DNA of 11,111 nt, taken from an uncultured Mycoplasmatota bacterium. GTDB taxonomy: Bacteria > Bacillota_I > Bacilli_A > Mycoplasmatales > Mycoplasmoidaceae. Each line of letters begins with the position of its first letter. Within the stretch, counting starts at the first letter, position 1. A program made the translations under genes and the position numbers. Shown here piece by piece: positions 1-9,357 of the stretch. The stretch spans positions 1 to 11,111 of the forward strand of contig CATEWF010000030.1 in assembly GCA_949527715.1 (NCBI GenBank), in the 5' to 3' direction. A model generated the notes under the pieces. The model ran no database searches and had not been told where the DNA came from. It worked only from the letters and a program-made list of their open reading frames with translations.

Positions 1-3
1 ATA

Positions 4-17
4 TATAAATATTATTT
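4..17 (+). promoter_or_regulatory. Possible -10 box just upstream of yaaA
   Basis: TATAAA at 4-9 lies 8 nt before the yaaA ATG and there is no purine-rich ribosome-binding site between them. If it acts as a -10 element the transcript would be almost leaderless. The region is A/T only, so a chance match is likely, and the window edge hides any -35 element. yaaA may instead be co-transcribed from an upstream gene such as dnaN. Confidence 0.25.
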
Positions 18-230
18 ATGTCACCTATCAAAATCCGTACTGAATATATTACATTAGGTCGACTAATTAAATTCATCGGATTAATTGATAATGGATCACA
101 AGCAAAATTTTTTATTGCGAATAACAACATTACTTACAATGGTGTTGAAGAAAAAAGACGTGGTAAAAAAATTTATGTTAATGATACAGTAGTCATAAAT
201 AATACAGAATACTTAATAACAAAGGAATAA
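18..230 (+). CDS. yaaA: S4-domain RNA-binding protein, YaaA family
   Basis: Small protein (70 aa) that is essentially one S4 RNA-binding fold. The pattern ITLGRLIKFIGLI, then G-SQAKFFI, then the basic NRRGKK-like stretch EEKRRGKKIYVND near residues 44-55, is typical of the YaaA family, whose Bacillus member is about 71 aa and lies between dnaN and recF. The exact role is not established in the family; an RNA or ribosome-associated function is inferred from the S4 fold. The ATG at 18 is the first possible start, because an in-frame TAA lies at 6-8. No Shine-Dalgarno sequence precedes it. It is followed after 4 nt by gyrB, and its last codons (AAAGGAA at 221-227) supply the gyrB ribosome-binding site. 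There are no UGA codons. The family assignment is fairly secure from sequence and context. Confidence 0.88.
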   Translation: MSPIKIRTEYITLGRLIKFIGLIDNGSQAKFFIANNNITYNGVEEKRRGKKIYVNDTVVINNTEYLITKE

Positions 231-234
231 AAGT

Positions 235-2202
235 ATGGAACAAAACGAAAAACTAAAACTTGAACAAGAAAAAGAATATGGTGCAAGTAGTATTCGGATT
301 CTAGAAGGTCTAGAAGCCGTTAGAAAACGTCCTGGTATGTATATTGGTTCTACAGGACCTCAAGGACTACACCACATGATTTGAGAAATCGTTGATAACT
401 CAATTGATGAAGCTATGGGTGGTTATGCAACAAGAGTTATTGTTACATTAACCAAAAATGGTTCAATTAGAGTAGATGATGATGGTCGTGGTATCCCAGT
501 AGATATCCACCCAAAAACCGGTAAATCAACAGTAGAAACAGTTTTAACTGTTTTACATGCTGGTGGTAAATTTGATAATACATCATATAAAATCTCTGGT
601 GGATTACACGGTGTAGGTGCATCTGTTACTAATGCATTATCTAAATGAATGAAGGTATGAGTATGCCGTAATCATGAACAATACTATGTAGAATTCCAAA
701 ATGGTGGACATACAGTTGAACCATTAAAAAAATTAGGTCAATCAGAAAAACTACAAGGTACTGTAGTTGAATTCTTCCCTGACTTTACAGTAATGGAACA
801 AGCTCCTTTTGAACACGAAATCATTGCTAGTCGTTTAAGACAATTAACATACCTAAACAAAGGTTTAAAAATTATTTTTATCGATGAACAAACAGGAACT
901 AAGGATGAATGATTATATGAAGGTGGTTTAAAAGAATATATCGAAGATTTAAACCGTGATAAAGAAAAACTTGTTCCTTCTATTGTTTATGGTGAAGATG
1001 AACAAAAAGTAAAAGTTCCAAATACTTTAAATGAAGAATACTACAACATTAAAGTTGAAGTTGCTTTCCAATACAACAAAACATATAACAACTCTTGTTA
1101 TTCATTCTGTAACAACATTAACACCATTGAAGGTGGTACACATGAGGAAGGATTTAAACTTGCATTAGTTAAAATCCTTAACAGATTTGCTATTGAACGT
1201 AAATTTATTAAAGAATCTGATGAGAAGTTTACAAAAGATGATGTCGCTGAAGGTCTAACAGCAATTGTTTCAGTTAAGCACCCTAACCCTCAATATGAAG
1301 GTCAAACAAAACGTAAATTAGGAAACACTGAAGTTCGTCCTTTTGTAAATAAAGTAACATCTGATGTATTTGAAAAATACATTCTTGAAAATCCAGATGA
1401 TGCTTTAGTAATCATTAAGAAGATTATGCTTGCTCAAGAAGCAAGAAGAAAATCTCAAGAAGCTAAAGATGCAACAAGAAGAAAATCTCCATTTGATACA
1501 GCTTCTCTTCCTGGTAAATTAGCAGACTGTTCAACTAAAGATCATACAATCTCTGAATTGTATATCGTCGAGGGTGACTCTGCGGGTGGATCTGCTAAAT
1601 TAGGTAGAAACCGTGAATTCCAAGCAATTTTACCATTAAAAGGTAAAATTCTTAACGTTGAAAAAGCTAAAACTAACAAAATTTTTGAAAATGACGAAAT
1701 CATGGCAATGATTACTGCAATTGGTGCAGGAGTTAACCCTGAATTTGATTTAACAAAGATTCGTTATGACAAGATTATTATCATGACCGATGCCGATGTT
1801 GATGGTTCTCACATTCGTATCTTGTTATTAACATTCTTCTTCAGATACATGTATCCATTAATTGAAAACGGACACATTTATGCTGCTCAACCACCTTTAT
1901 TTAAGTTTATGGTAGGTAAATCTGTTAAGTATGCTTATACAGACCAAGAACTAGAAGATTTTAAAGCAGAAGCCAAAAATGCTAAATATACAGTTCAAAG
2001 ATATAAAGGTTTGGGTGAAATGAATCCCGAACAATTATGAGAAACTACTATGGATCCTGAAAACCGTATTCTTCACAAAATTAGTATTGATGATGCGGTT
2101 AAGGCAGATCAAGAGTTCTCATTGTTAATGGGTGATGATGTTGTTCCAAGAAAAGACTTCATCTCTAAAAACGCTAAATTTGTAAAGAACTTAGACATCT
2201 AA
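235..2202 (+). CDS. gyrB: DNA gyrase subunit B (ATPase), UGA read as Trp
   Basis: GyrB (655 aa, usual length for mollicutes) hydrolyses ATP to drive negative supercoiling and supplies the Toprim metal site for DNA cleavage, as a GyrA2GyrB2 tetramer. The GHKL ATPase is at the N terminus: EIVDNSIDEA with catalytic Glu51 and Mg-binding Asn55, DDGRGIP at 82-88, and GGLHGVGAS at 122-130. Arg145 aligns with the E. coli coumarin-binding Arg136. The Toprim domain has EGDSAGG at 446-452 and DADVDGSH at 519-526. The C-terminal RYKGLGEMNPEQLW is at 589-602. Five in-frame TGA codons (382, 646, 658, 910, 2038) encode Trp; those at 382 (residue 50) and 2038 (residue 602) fall where homologues have aromatic or Trp residues. 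The start at 235 has AAAGGAA seven nt upstream and gives the expected N terminus. gyrA follows after 18 nt. The sequence is intact and the gene is not a pseudogene. Confidence 0.98.
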
Positions 2203-2205
2203 TAG

Positions 2206-2213
2206 AAAGGAGA
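2206..2213 (+). promoter_or_regulatory. Strong Shine-Dalgarno site of gyrA
   Basis: AAAGGAGA sits 7 nt before the gyrA ATG at 2221, inside the 18-nt gyrB-gyrA gap. It is the clearest plus-strand ribosome-binding site in the window and fixes the gyrA start. Confidence 0.8.
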
Positions 2214-2220
2214 AATTATT

Positions 2221-4764
2221 ATGGCTGAAAATAATATTGATAAAATTCGTGATTCTTTAACAAAGACTGTTGTTAAAGATCGTCCAATTGTTAAAGAATT
2301 ACAAACATCATTCTTAGATTATGCAATGTCTGTTATTGTTGCTCGTGCTATTCCTGATGCTCGTGATGGTTTTAAACCAGTTCACCGTAGAGTTTTATAT
2401 GCCGCTTATGGATTAGGAATGACAAGTGATAAACAATATAAGAAATCTGCACGTTTAGTCGGTGAAGTTATTGGTAAATATCACCCACACGGTGATACTG
2501 CTGCTTACGAAACAATGGTTCGTATGGCTCAAGACTTCTCAATGAGATATTTGCTTGTTGATGGACATGGTAACTTCGGTTCTATTGATGGTGATGGTGC
2601 TGCAGCAATGCGTTATACAGAAGCAAGATTATCTAAACTTGCTGATACTATTATGAATGATATTGACAAAAACACTGTTGATTTCACTGATAACTATGAT
2701 GGTAGCGAAAAAGAACCTGTTGTATTACCTGCATTATTTCCTAGCTTATTAGCTAACGGTTCATCAGGTATTGCAGTTGGTATGGCCACAAACATCCCTC
2801 CACACAATTTAACCGAGCTAGTTGGTGCTATTAAATTGATTGCTGCTAAACCAGATGCAACAATTGAAGAAATTAAACAAGTATTAAAAGGTCCAGATTT
2901 CCCAACTGCTGCTGAAATTATTGGTGCTAGCGGAATTGATGACTACTTTAATACAGGTCGTGGTTCTATTACAATTCGTGCTAAAGGAACATATACAACA
3001 GAATCTAATGGTAAATCAACTATTATCTTCACTGAAATTCCATACATGGTTAATAAGACTGCTTTAATCGAAAAGATTGTTGATCTTGTTAAGACTGCTC
3101 AAATTGATGGAATTTCTGATTTACGTGATGAATCTTCTCGTGAAGGTATCAGAATTGTTATTGAAACAAAAAAAGATGTTGTTCCTGAAGTTTTAATGAA
3201 CCAATTGTACAAAGCAACTCCATTGCAGACAAACTTTGCTGTTAATATGTTAGCTTTATACAAGAACGAACCTAGATTGTTAAATATTAAACAAGCTCTT
3301 GAAATTTATTTGGAACACCAAATTGAGGTTTTAACTCGTAAAACTGAATTTGATCTAAAAAAAGCAAGTGAACGTGAACATATTCTAGAAGGTTTGCATA
3401 TTGCTACTGGTAACATTGAAAGAGTTATTAAGATAATTAGAGAAGCTGCAGATAACAACCAAGCATTAAATCAATTAATGAATGAGTTTAAATTATCTGA
3501 AACTCAAGCTAAAGCTATTCTTGAAATGAAGCTTCGTTCATTAAGTGGTATTGAACGCAAAAAAATCGAACAAGAACTTGAAGAATTAAAGGCCAAAATT
3601 ATTGATTTAAAAGACATCCTTGCAAAACATGAAAGAAAAATTCAAATCATTGATGAAAACTTAGATGAACTAGTAAAGAAATTTGGTGATGAAAGAAGAA
3701 CAACAATTTCTTATGATGTTTCATCTGAAATTGATGATGAAGATTTAATTCCAGTTGAAGACATCATTATCACAATGTCTACAAGAGGATACTTCAAACG
3801 TGTGCCGGTTGATACTTACCGTGTTCAAAGACGTGGTGGTGTTGGTGTAATCGGTTTACAAACTCATAACGATGACGATGTTCAAAAAATTGTTGCTGCA
3901 TCAACTCACACAGACATTTTATTCTTTACAGACTTTGGTAAAGTATATAGATTAAGAGGTTATCAAATTCCTAGAGGTGTAAGAACATCGAAGGGTATCC
4001 CTGCAATTAACTTAATTGGTATTGAGAAAAATGAAAAAGTATTAACAATTCTTCCAATTGATAACTATGAACAAGGATGTTTATTCTTTGCTACTCAAAA
4101 TGGTATTGTCAAAAAAACAAGCTTATCTGAATTCAATCGTATTCAATCTAATGGTAAAATTGCAATTACTTTAAAAGAAGGTGATAAGTTATTTAATGTA
4201 ATCCCAGTAATGGGTCAAGAAGAAATTTTCTTAGCTGGATCAAATGGTAACTTAGCAAGATTTAACTCAGAACAAGTTCGTGCTATGGGTAGAACCGCTT
4301 CTGGTGTACATGGTATGAGATTAGACGACAAAGAACACATAGTTGGTTTATCTTCTTCAATTAGCGGAGATAAGATATTATCAATTGGTTCTCGTGGTGT
4401 GGGTAAATTAACTCCTGTTGAAGAATATCGTTTAACTAAGAGAAATGCTAAAGGTGTCAAGACATTAAAAGTTAGCCAAAAGACTGGTAAACTTGTTTAT
4501 ACAGGTGCAGTGTTTGGTGATGAAGATATCTTAATGATTACTACATCAGGTAAAATTATTAGATTCTCATTAACTCAAGTAAACACTATCGGTCGTTCAA
4601 CTAGTGGTGTTAAATTAATGAATATTGAAGAAAATGAAAAAATTCAATCTGTAACTGTATTTAAATCAGGTGAAGAAGCAAATGAACAAGAATTAGAAAT
4701 TTCTAGCGAAAATTTAGAAGATAACAATCCTGATCAAGCACCTAACGCAGACGAAGAAATTTAA
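2221..4764 (+). CDS. gyrA: DNA gyrase subunit A
   Basis: GyrA (847 aa) cleaves and reseals the DNA gate and wraps DNA for supercoiling. The winged-helix breakage-reunion domain contains HPHGDTAAYE (88-97) and the catalytic tyrosine Tyr132 in AMRYTEARL. A coiled-coil tower, rich in Glu and Lys, spans about 370-490. The C-terminal beta-pinwheel has repeated strands such as TDFGKVYRLRG, TQNGIVKKT, GSRGVGKLT and TTSGKIIRF. The GyrA box QRRGGVG (536-542) separates gyrase from topoisomerase IV ParC, so this is gyrA. At the E. coli Ser83 and Asp87 quinolone positions it has Thr93 and Glu97. The last 30 residues are strongly acidic, like the tail that tunes wrapping in some gyrases. The protein contains no tryptophan, hence no in-frame TGA. 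It follows gyrB by 18 nt with a strong Shine-Dalgarno site, and ends 1 nt before galE. Confidence 0.98.
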   Translation: MAENNIDKIRDSLTKTVVKDRPIVKELQTSFLDYAMSVIVARAIPDARDGFKPVHRRVLYAAYGLGMTSDKQYKKSARLVGEVIGKYHPHGDTAAYETMVRMAQDFSMRYLLVDGHGNFGSIDGDGAAAMRYTEARLSKLADTIMNDIDKNTVDFTDNYDGSEKEPVVLPALFPSLLANGSSGIAVGMATNIPPHNLTELVGAIKLIAAKPDATIEEIKQVLKGPDFPTAAEIIGASGIDDYFNTGRGSITIRAKGTYTTESNGKSTIIFTEIPYMVNKTALIEKIVDLVKTAQIDGISDLRDESSREGIRIVIETKKDVVPEVLMNQLYKATPLQTNFAVNMLALYKNEPRLLNIKQALEIYLEHQIEVLTRKTEFDLKKASEREHILEGLHIATGNIERVIKIIREAADNNQALNQLMNEFKLSETQAKAILEMKLRSLSGIERKKIEQELEELKAKIIDLKDILAKHERKIQIIDENLDELVKKFGDERRTTISYDVSSEIDDEDLIPVEDIIITMSTRGYFKRVPVDTYRVQRRGGVGVIGLQTHNDDDVQKIVAASTHTDILFFTDFGKVYRLRGYQIPRGVRTSKGIPAINLIGIEKNEKVLTILPIDNYEQGCLFFATQNGIVKKTSLSEFNRIQSNGKIAITLKEGDKLFNVIPVMGQEEIFLAGSNGNLARFNSEQVRAMGRTASGVHGMRLDDKEHIVGLSSSISGDKILSIGSRGVGKLTPVEEYRLTKRNAKGVKTLKVSQKTGKLVYTGAVFGDEDILMITTSGKIIRFSLTQVNTIGRSTSGVKLMNIEENEKIQSVTVFKSGEEANEQELEISSENLEDNNPDQAPNADEEI

Positions 4765-4765
4765 T

Positions 4766-5734
4766 ATGAATATTCTAGTTACTGGTGGTGCAGGTTATAT
4801 AGGATCTGTAACAGTAGAAAAACTAATCAATCAAAAACACAACGTCATCATTTATGATGACATGTCTACTGGATTTAAAAAATTAATTAATCCTAAAGCT
4901 AAATTTGTTAAGGCTTCAATTTTAAATTACAAAAAACTTGTTGAAACTTTTAAGAAACACAAGGTCCAAGCGGTTGTCCATTTAGCTGCAAAAATTGTTG
5001 TTCCTGAATCAGTTTTAAAACCCTTTGAATACTTTGAAACAAACGTTAATGGAACAATCAACATTCTTAAAGCAATGAATGAATGTAATGTAAATAAAAT
5101 TATTTTTGCTTCAAGTGCAGCAATTTATGGAAACATTAAAAAAGTTCCCATAAGTGAAGATGACCCAAAAGATCCAATTAATCCATATGGTCAAACAAAA
5201 TTAATTGACGAAATGTTAATTAGAAACAACACTGTAATTAATTCAAATTTTAAATATGTAAATTTGAGATTTTTTAATGTAGCTGGTGCATCTGATTCTG
5301 GAAAATACGGAATGTTAAAAGCGAAACCATCTTTATTAATACCATGTATTAGTGATTCTTTTATAAAGAATGCTCAGTTCTCTATATATGGTAATCATTA
5401 CAAAACAATTGATAAAACAGCTTTAAGAGATTACATTGATGTAAATGATATTGCTAATGCAATTTTATTAAGTATTCAATATTTAAGTAAAAATAAATAT
5501 GGAACATTTAATTTAGGAACTAATAAAGGTTGCACAGTTAAAGAAGTGTATGATGTTGCCATTAGAGCATTAAAAATGAAACCTAATTTTGTTTATAAAT
5601 CAAATAGACCCGGTGACCCAGACAAACTATTAACAACAAATAAATTAGCCAAATCTAAATTAAAATGAAGTCCAACACATTCTATTAAAGATATGATAAT
5701 ATCAGACTTTAAATTTAGAAAGTCAAATTTTTAG
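4766..5734 (+). CDS. galE: UDP-glucose 4-epimerase
   Basis: NAD-dependent extended short-chain dehydrogenase (322 aa, slightly under the usual 330-340) that interconverts UDP-glucose and UDP-galactose in the cytosol. The Rossmann motif GGAGYIG (7-13), catalytic Ser117 in FASSAAIYG, and Tyr141 and Lys145 of the YxxxK motif in NPYGQTK are present. Downstream, LRFFNVAGA, LRDYIDVNDIANA and the substrate-binding RPGDPDKL match GalE. The TGA at 5666 is Trp in LKWSPTHS, matching the family C terminus, so the gene runs on to the TAG at 5732-5734. The start is 1 nt after the gyrA stop and has no clear Shine-Dalgarno site, so translation probably depends on reinitiation after gyrA. The arginine codons I checked are AGA, unlike the CGT-rich gyrase genes. 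The likely role is supplying UDP-galactose for membrane glycolipids or capsule. Specificity for other UDP-sugars (for example GlcNAc) cannot be excluded. Confidence 0.93.
5705..5731 (+). terminator. Weak hairpin at the end of galE
   Basis: GACTTT (5705-5710) and AAAGTC (5719-5724) can form a 6-bp stem with an 8-nt loop, followed by AAATTTTT. It lies inside the last galE codons, just before the convergent stop codons. The stem is short and AT-rich, so it would be a weak intrinsic terminator at best. No better terminator exists between the converging units. Confidence 0.3.
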
Positions 5735-5735
5735 T

Positions 5736-7580
5736 TTATATTTGGTTGCCTCTAAATTGAGACATATATAGTTCATAATAAAAACCTTTTTTGTTAATTA
5801 ATTGTTTGTGCTTACCATGTTCAACTATTTGACCGTGGTTAATTACTAAAATATTATCTGCATTTTTGATTGTCGATAACCTGTGAGCAATCATAAATGT
5901 AGTTCTATTTTTAATAAGTTTTTCCATTGCAGATTGAATTTGAATTTCTGTCTTTGTATCAATTGAAGATGTTGCTTCATCTAAAATAACAATTTTTGAA
6001 TCAGCCAAGAATGCTCTTGCAATAGCTAATAATTGTCTTTGTCCTTGAGATAAATTATCCCCATTATCTGATAATATTGTGTCATATCCTTTTGGTAATT
6101 TCATAATGAAATCATGACAATTTGCTAATTTAGCAGCATTAATGATTTCTTTTTTAGTTGCATCTAATCTTCCATATCTAATATTTTCATAAATTGATGT
6201 GCCAAATAAATATGTGTCTTGAAGAACCATAGTAATATTTTCTCTTAGAGTTGTACGATCAATATTTTTTATTGGTTTATCATCAATCAAAAGGGCACCA
6301 CCATTAATATCATAGAATTTAGTAATCAAATTGACTATAGTTGTCTTACCTGCACCAGTCGGACCAACCAAAGCAGTAATTGTTCCTGGTGTAGCAACAA
6401 AATTAATGTTTTTAAGAATGGGTTTTTTAGGAACATAACTAAAATCCATTTTTTTAGCTTCTACTTTACCAACAATTTCTTTTTTGTTAAGTTTTATAGC
6501 GTGAAGTGGGTCTTTTTCCTCTTCTTGTTCTAAGATTTGAAAAATTCTATCAGCTGAAGCCATACATAACATAAATTGACCCATAGTAGAAATTAATTGG
6601 TTAATTGGGTTAGTTAGGTTTCTCGCAAACATTGTAAACATTACAAGTAATGTAATGTTATTTTCAATGTTTAAAACCCCCCAATCTTTGTTTATTCATC
6701 CGTTTAAAATGAATGTCATACCTCATGCAGATAGTAAAACAAATGATAAGTTGTTAAAAAACATATTCAATGGCATCATTATGTTTGCAATACCATTCGC
6801 AACAATAGAATTCTTTGTTAATTTTTCATTTAATTTATCAAAATTTATTTTAGTTTTTTCTTCCATTTGAAATAAACTAACAATTCTTGTTCCTGATATA
6901 TATTCTTCAGCAAATCCGTTTAGATCACCTAAACTCTTTTGTTGTTTAACAAAATATGGTTTTAACTTTTTAATAATAAATGTGTTGATTAAAGCAACTA
7001 ACGGGTAGATGCATAAAATAATTAGACTTAATGCTCAGTTTGTTAAGAACATTAACAATCCAATTGAAATAATACTACATATTCAAAATATACAATTACC
7101 TATATATTGGGCAATGAATGAAGAAATATTGTCCACATCATTTGCTGTTCTACTTATGATATCTCCAGAAGGAGTCTGATCAAAGAATTTAATTGGTAGT
7201 TTGTGAAGTTTCTTGAATATTGAAGTTCTTAAATGATAAGTCCCTCTTTCAGCCGACTTCATAATTAAGACAGTTGCTAATCAATTGAAAAGGTTACTCA
7301 ATAAATAGGAAAACAATAAACCGATACAAGTAAAAATAAATGCAGAAAAACCTTGTATAAGTGAAGAGTTTTGACCGGCTTGAGTCATTTTTTCAGTTAA
7401 TCAATCATAGACCATTCCATATAAATAAATTGAAACAGCACTTAATGCTCCAGAAATTATAGAAATAATTACAGCAACAAATATTGCTAATTTATATTTA
7501 GAGAAATTAGATCAAAGTTTTTTTATTGAGCCTTTTCTAAATTTTGGTTTAGGCCCTGAATTTATCATCATTGGCGGCAT
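5736..7580 (-). CDS. ABC exporter half-transporter, catalytically competent subunit (TM288/LmrD/BmrD type)
   Basis: Type I ABC exporter half (614 aa): an N-terminal membrane domain with about six helices (roughly 31-53, 78-104, 157-179, 181-201, 265-292 and 308-330) fused to a nucleotide-binding domain. The NBD shows Walker A GPTGAGKTT (406-414), Q-loop Gln454, signature LSQGQ (510-514), Walker B IVILDE with catalytic Glu535, and switch His566. The LSQGQ variant together with DEATSSIDTKTE is typical of the LmrD/TM288 partner in heterodimeric drug or lipid exporters. Trp is coded by TGA at 6696, 6723, 7035, 7083, 7281, 7401 and 7512, and by one TGG at 6681. The ATG at 7580 is 1 nt past the upstream transporter's stop, with AGGAGG 12 nt away inside that gene; later in-frame ATGs at 7571 and 7568 are possible. 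The substrate is unknown. The pair was probably made and assembled together. Confidence 0.93.
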
Positions 7581-7581
7581 A

Positions 7582-9357
7582 TTATTTTAATCCCTCCTCT
7601 CCTAATTGTGATTTAACAATGTTTCTATATGTGATGCTTGTTTTTAATAATTCTTCATGTGAACCAATTCCAGAAATTTGGCCATTATCCATTACAATAA
7701 TTTTATTTGCGTTTTTGATTGAAGCAACACGTTGACTAACTACAATTGTTGTTGCATTTTTATAGTTAGCTCGAATGTTTTCTTGAACTTTAGATTCAGT
7801 AATCAGATCTAAGGCACTTGTGGAATCGTCCATTATAAAAATTTTAGGCTTACGTACAAGAGCTCTTGCAATACATAATCTTTGTTTTTGACCACCAGAG
7901 AAGTTTCTACCCCTTTGATCTACTGGGTAATTTAATTTCTCTTTGAATTTACTTACAAAATCTCATGCACATGCATTTTCACAAGCTTTAATCAATTCTT
8001 TATCTGTTGCTTGTTGATCGCCATATAAAAGATTTTCTTTAATATTTCCTTGGAATAAATTGTTTTCTTGTAAAACAACACTGATGTTTTTTCTTAAATC
8101 ATTAAGAGATATATCTTTTACATTTACTCCACCTATTTCAATTGAACCATTATCAACATCATATAAACGAGGTATTAAGTTGACTAATGTAGATTTACCT
8201 GAACCAGTACCACCAATCACCCCTAGGAATTCTCCTGGTTTAATTTCAAAGTTAATTTTTTTCAAAATATATTTTTTAGCTGATTTTGAATATTTAAAAT
8301 TAACATTCTTAAATTTAATAGTGAAGTCATTTGGTAATTGTTTTGGATTTTTTGAATCTACAATAGTTGATTTTGTATCAAGAACTTTCAATATTCTTTT
8401 TAATGAGGCTTCAGATGTAATAAATTGAACTACAACTACTACAGCCATAACCACAGATGAAAGGACCATCATTAATAAATTTGTAAATGAAAATACTTTT
8501 GCAACTACAGTTGGGTCTTTGTCAGCTAAATATCCAGTTACCATCAAAGCAGATAAAATTCCAAGTTGTAAACACATTGTTACAACTGACATAATTGGCA
8601 TAATTATTATTTGAGCTTTAATTTTATATTTCTTGTAAGCTGAGCTTGATTTTCTAAATCTGTTTGTTTGTTCATCTTGGATACCAAAAGATTTAACAAC
8701 CCTCATACCAAGAATGTTTTCTCTCATAATACTATTTGTATCATCTAAAGATTTTTGAGCTTTCTCAAAAATTCTGAAGACGTTTCTACCAAACGTCCAA
8801 ATAAGAAGACCCATCAAAACACAAATACCAACAGCAATTAATCCATATTCTCAACTAATGTTGTTGAATGACATTGCTAACCCACCAATAAACATGATTG
8901 GGGATCTTATTAAAATAGTGAAACACAATTGATCTAACATTTGGAATTTAGATGCATCGTTTGTTAATCTTGTAATTAATGAACCTGTAGAAAACTGGTC
9001 AATATTTGAGAAAGAGAAACCTAATATTTTCTTATATAAATCACTTCTTAAATATTGAGTTGCGAGTAATGAAGATTTTGCAGCTGATAGCATTGCAATT
9101 ACTGCAAAAAGCAATCCACCGCATGCTAATGCTGCAATTATTCCGATATACATTCAGAAATTTGCTCAGGCTTGTGCGACTGTAATACCAGCCATTTCAG
9201 CTGCTTGTGGCACTTCAATATATCCCACATTAGTAATTACGTTAGTTAATAAAGTTGGTTGGTATAAATCACAAACACAACTCATTGTCATAAAGATTAT
9301 TGAGATAATTCCAAAAACTAATGCTTTACCTTTAATGAATTTAAATACTCTAAGCAT
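7582..9357 (-). CDS. ABC exporter half-transporter, degenerate-site subunit (TM287/LmrC/BmrC type)
   Basis: Type I ABC exporter half (591 aa) with membrane helices near 13-33, 64-90, 143-160, 166-185 and two more before about 315, then an NBD. Walker A is GGTGSGKST (382-390), Q-loop Gln430, signature FSGGQ (486-490). In Walker B (IFIMDD) the catalytic glutamate is Asp511, and the switch histidine is Gln542 in VVSQRVAS. Both changes mark the degenerate subunit of heterodimeric exporters, and the partner is encoded next. Trp uses TGA at 9166, 9154, 8851 and 7963, and TGG at 8797. The start at 9357 overlaps the dnaX stop as TAATG and has GGAGG 9 nt upstream (9367-9371). The substrate cannot be read from sequence: lipids, peptides or drugs are known for relatives. 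Reading under the standard code would break the gene at four places. Confidence 0.93.
7593..7598 (-). promoter_or_regulatory. Shine-Dalgarno site of the second transporter gene
   Basis: AGGAGG on the minus strand lies within the last codons of the degenerate-site subunit, 12 nt upstream of the ATG at 7580. The spacing is somewhat long, but the match is perfect and supports this start over the internal ATGs at 7571 and 7568 only in part. Confidence 0.65.

Noticed and set aside
235..2202. gyrB as a pseudogene broken by five stop codons
   Set aside because: All interruptions are TGA, fall in one continuous frame and sit at aromatic or tolerant positions with conserved flanks; UGA encodes Trp here.
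4215..4460. Minus-strand open frame inside gyrA
   Set aside because: It overlaps conserved beta-pinwheel repeats of gyrA, has no ribosome-binding site and resembles no family; it is a shadow of the real gene.
235..4764. The pair as topoisomerase IV (parE-parC) instead of gyrase
   Set aside because: The A subunit has the QRRGGVG GyrA box and a full beta-pinwheel, and the location next to yaaA is the gyrase locus.
6655..6870. Plus-strand open frame inside the TM288-type transporter
   Set aside because: It lies antisense to a transmembrane-domain region; the hydrophobic look comes from the opposite-strand codons.
8060..8428. Plus-strand 122-codon open frame inside the TM287-type transporter
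   Set aside because: It is antisense to the Walker A region, whose motifs are conserved on the minus strand, and has no recognisable product.
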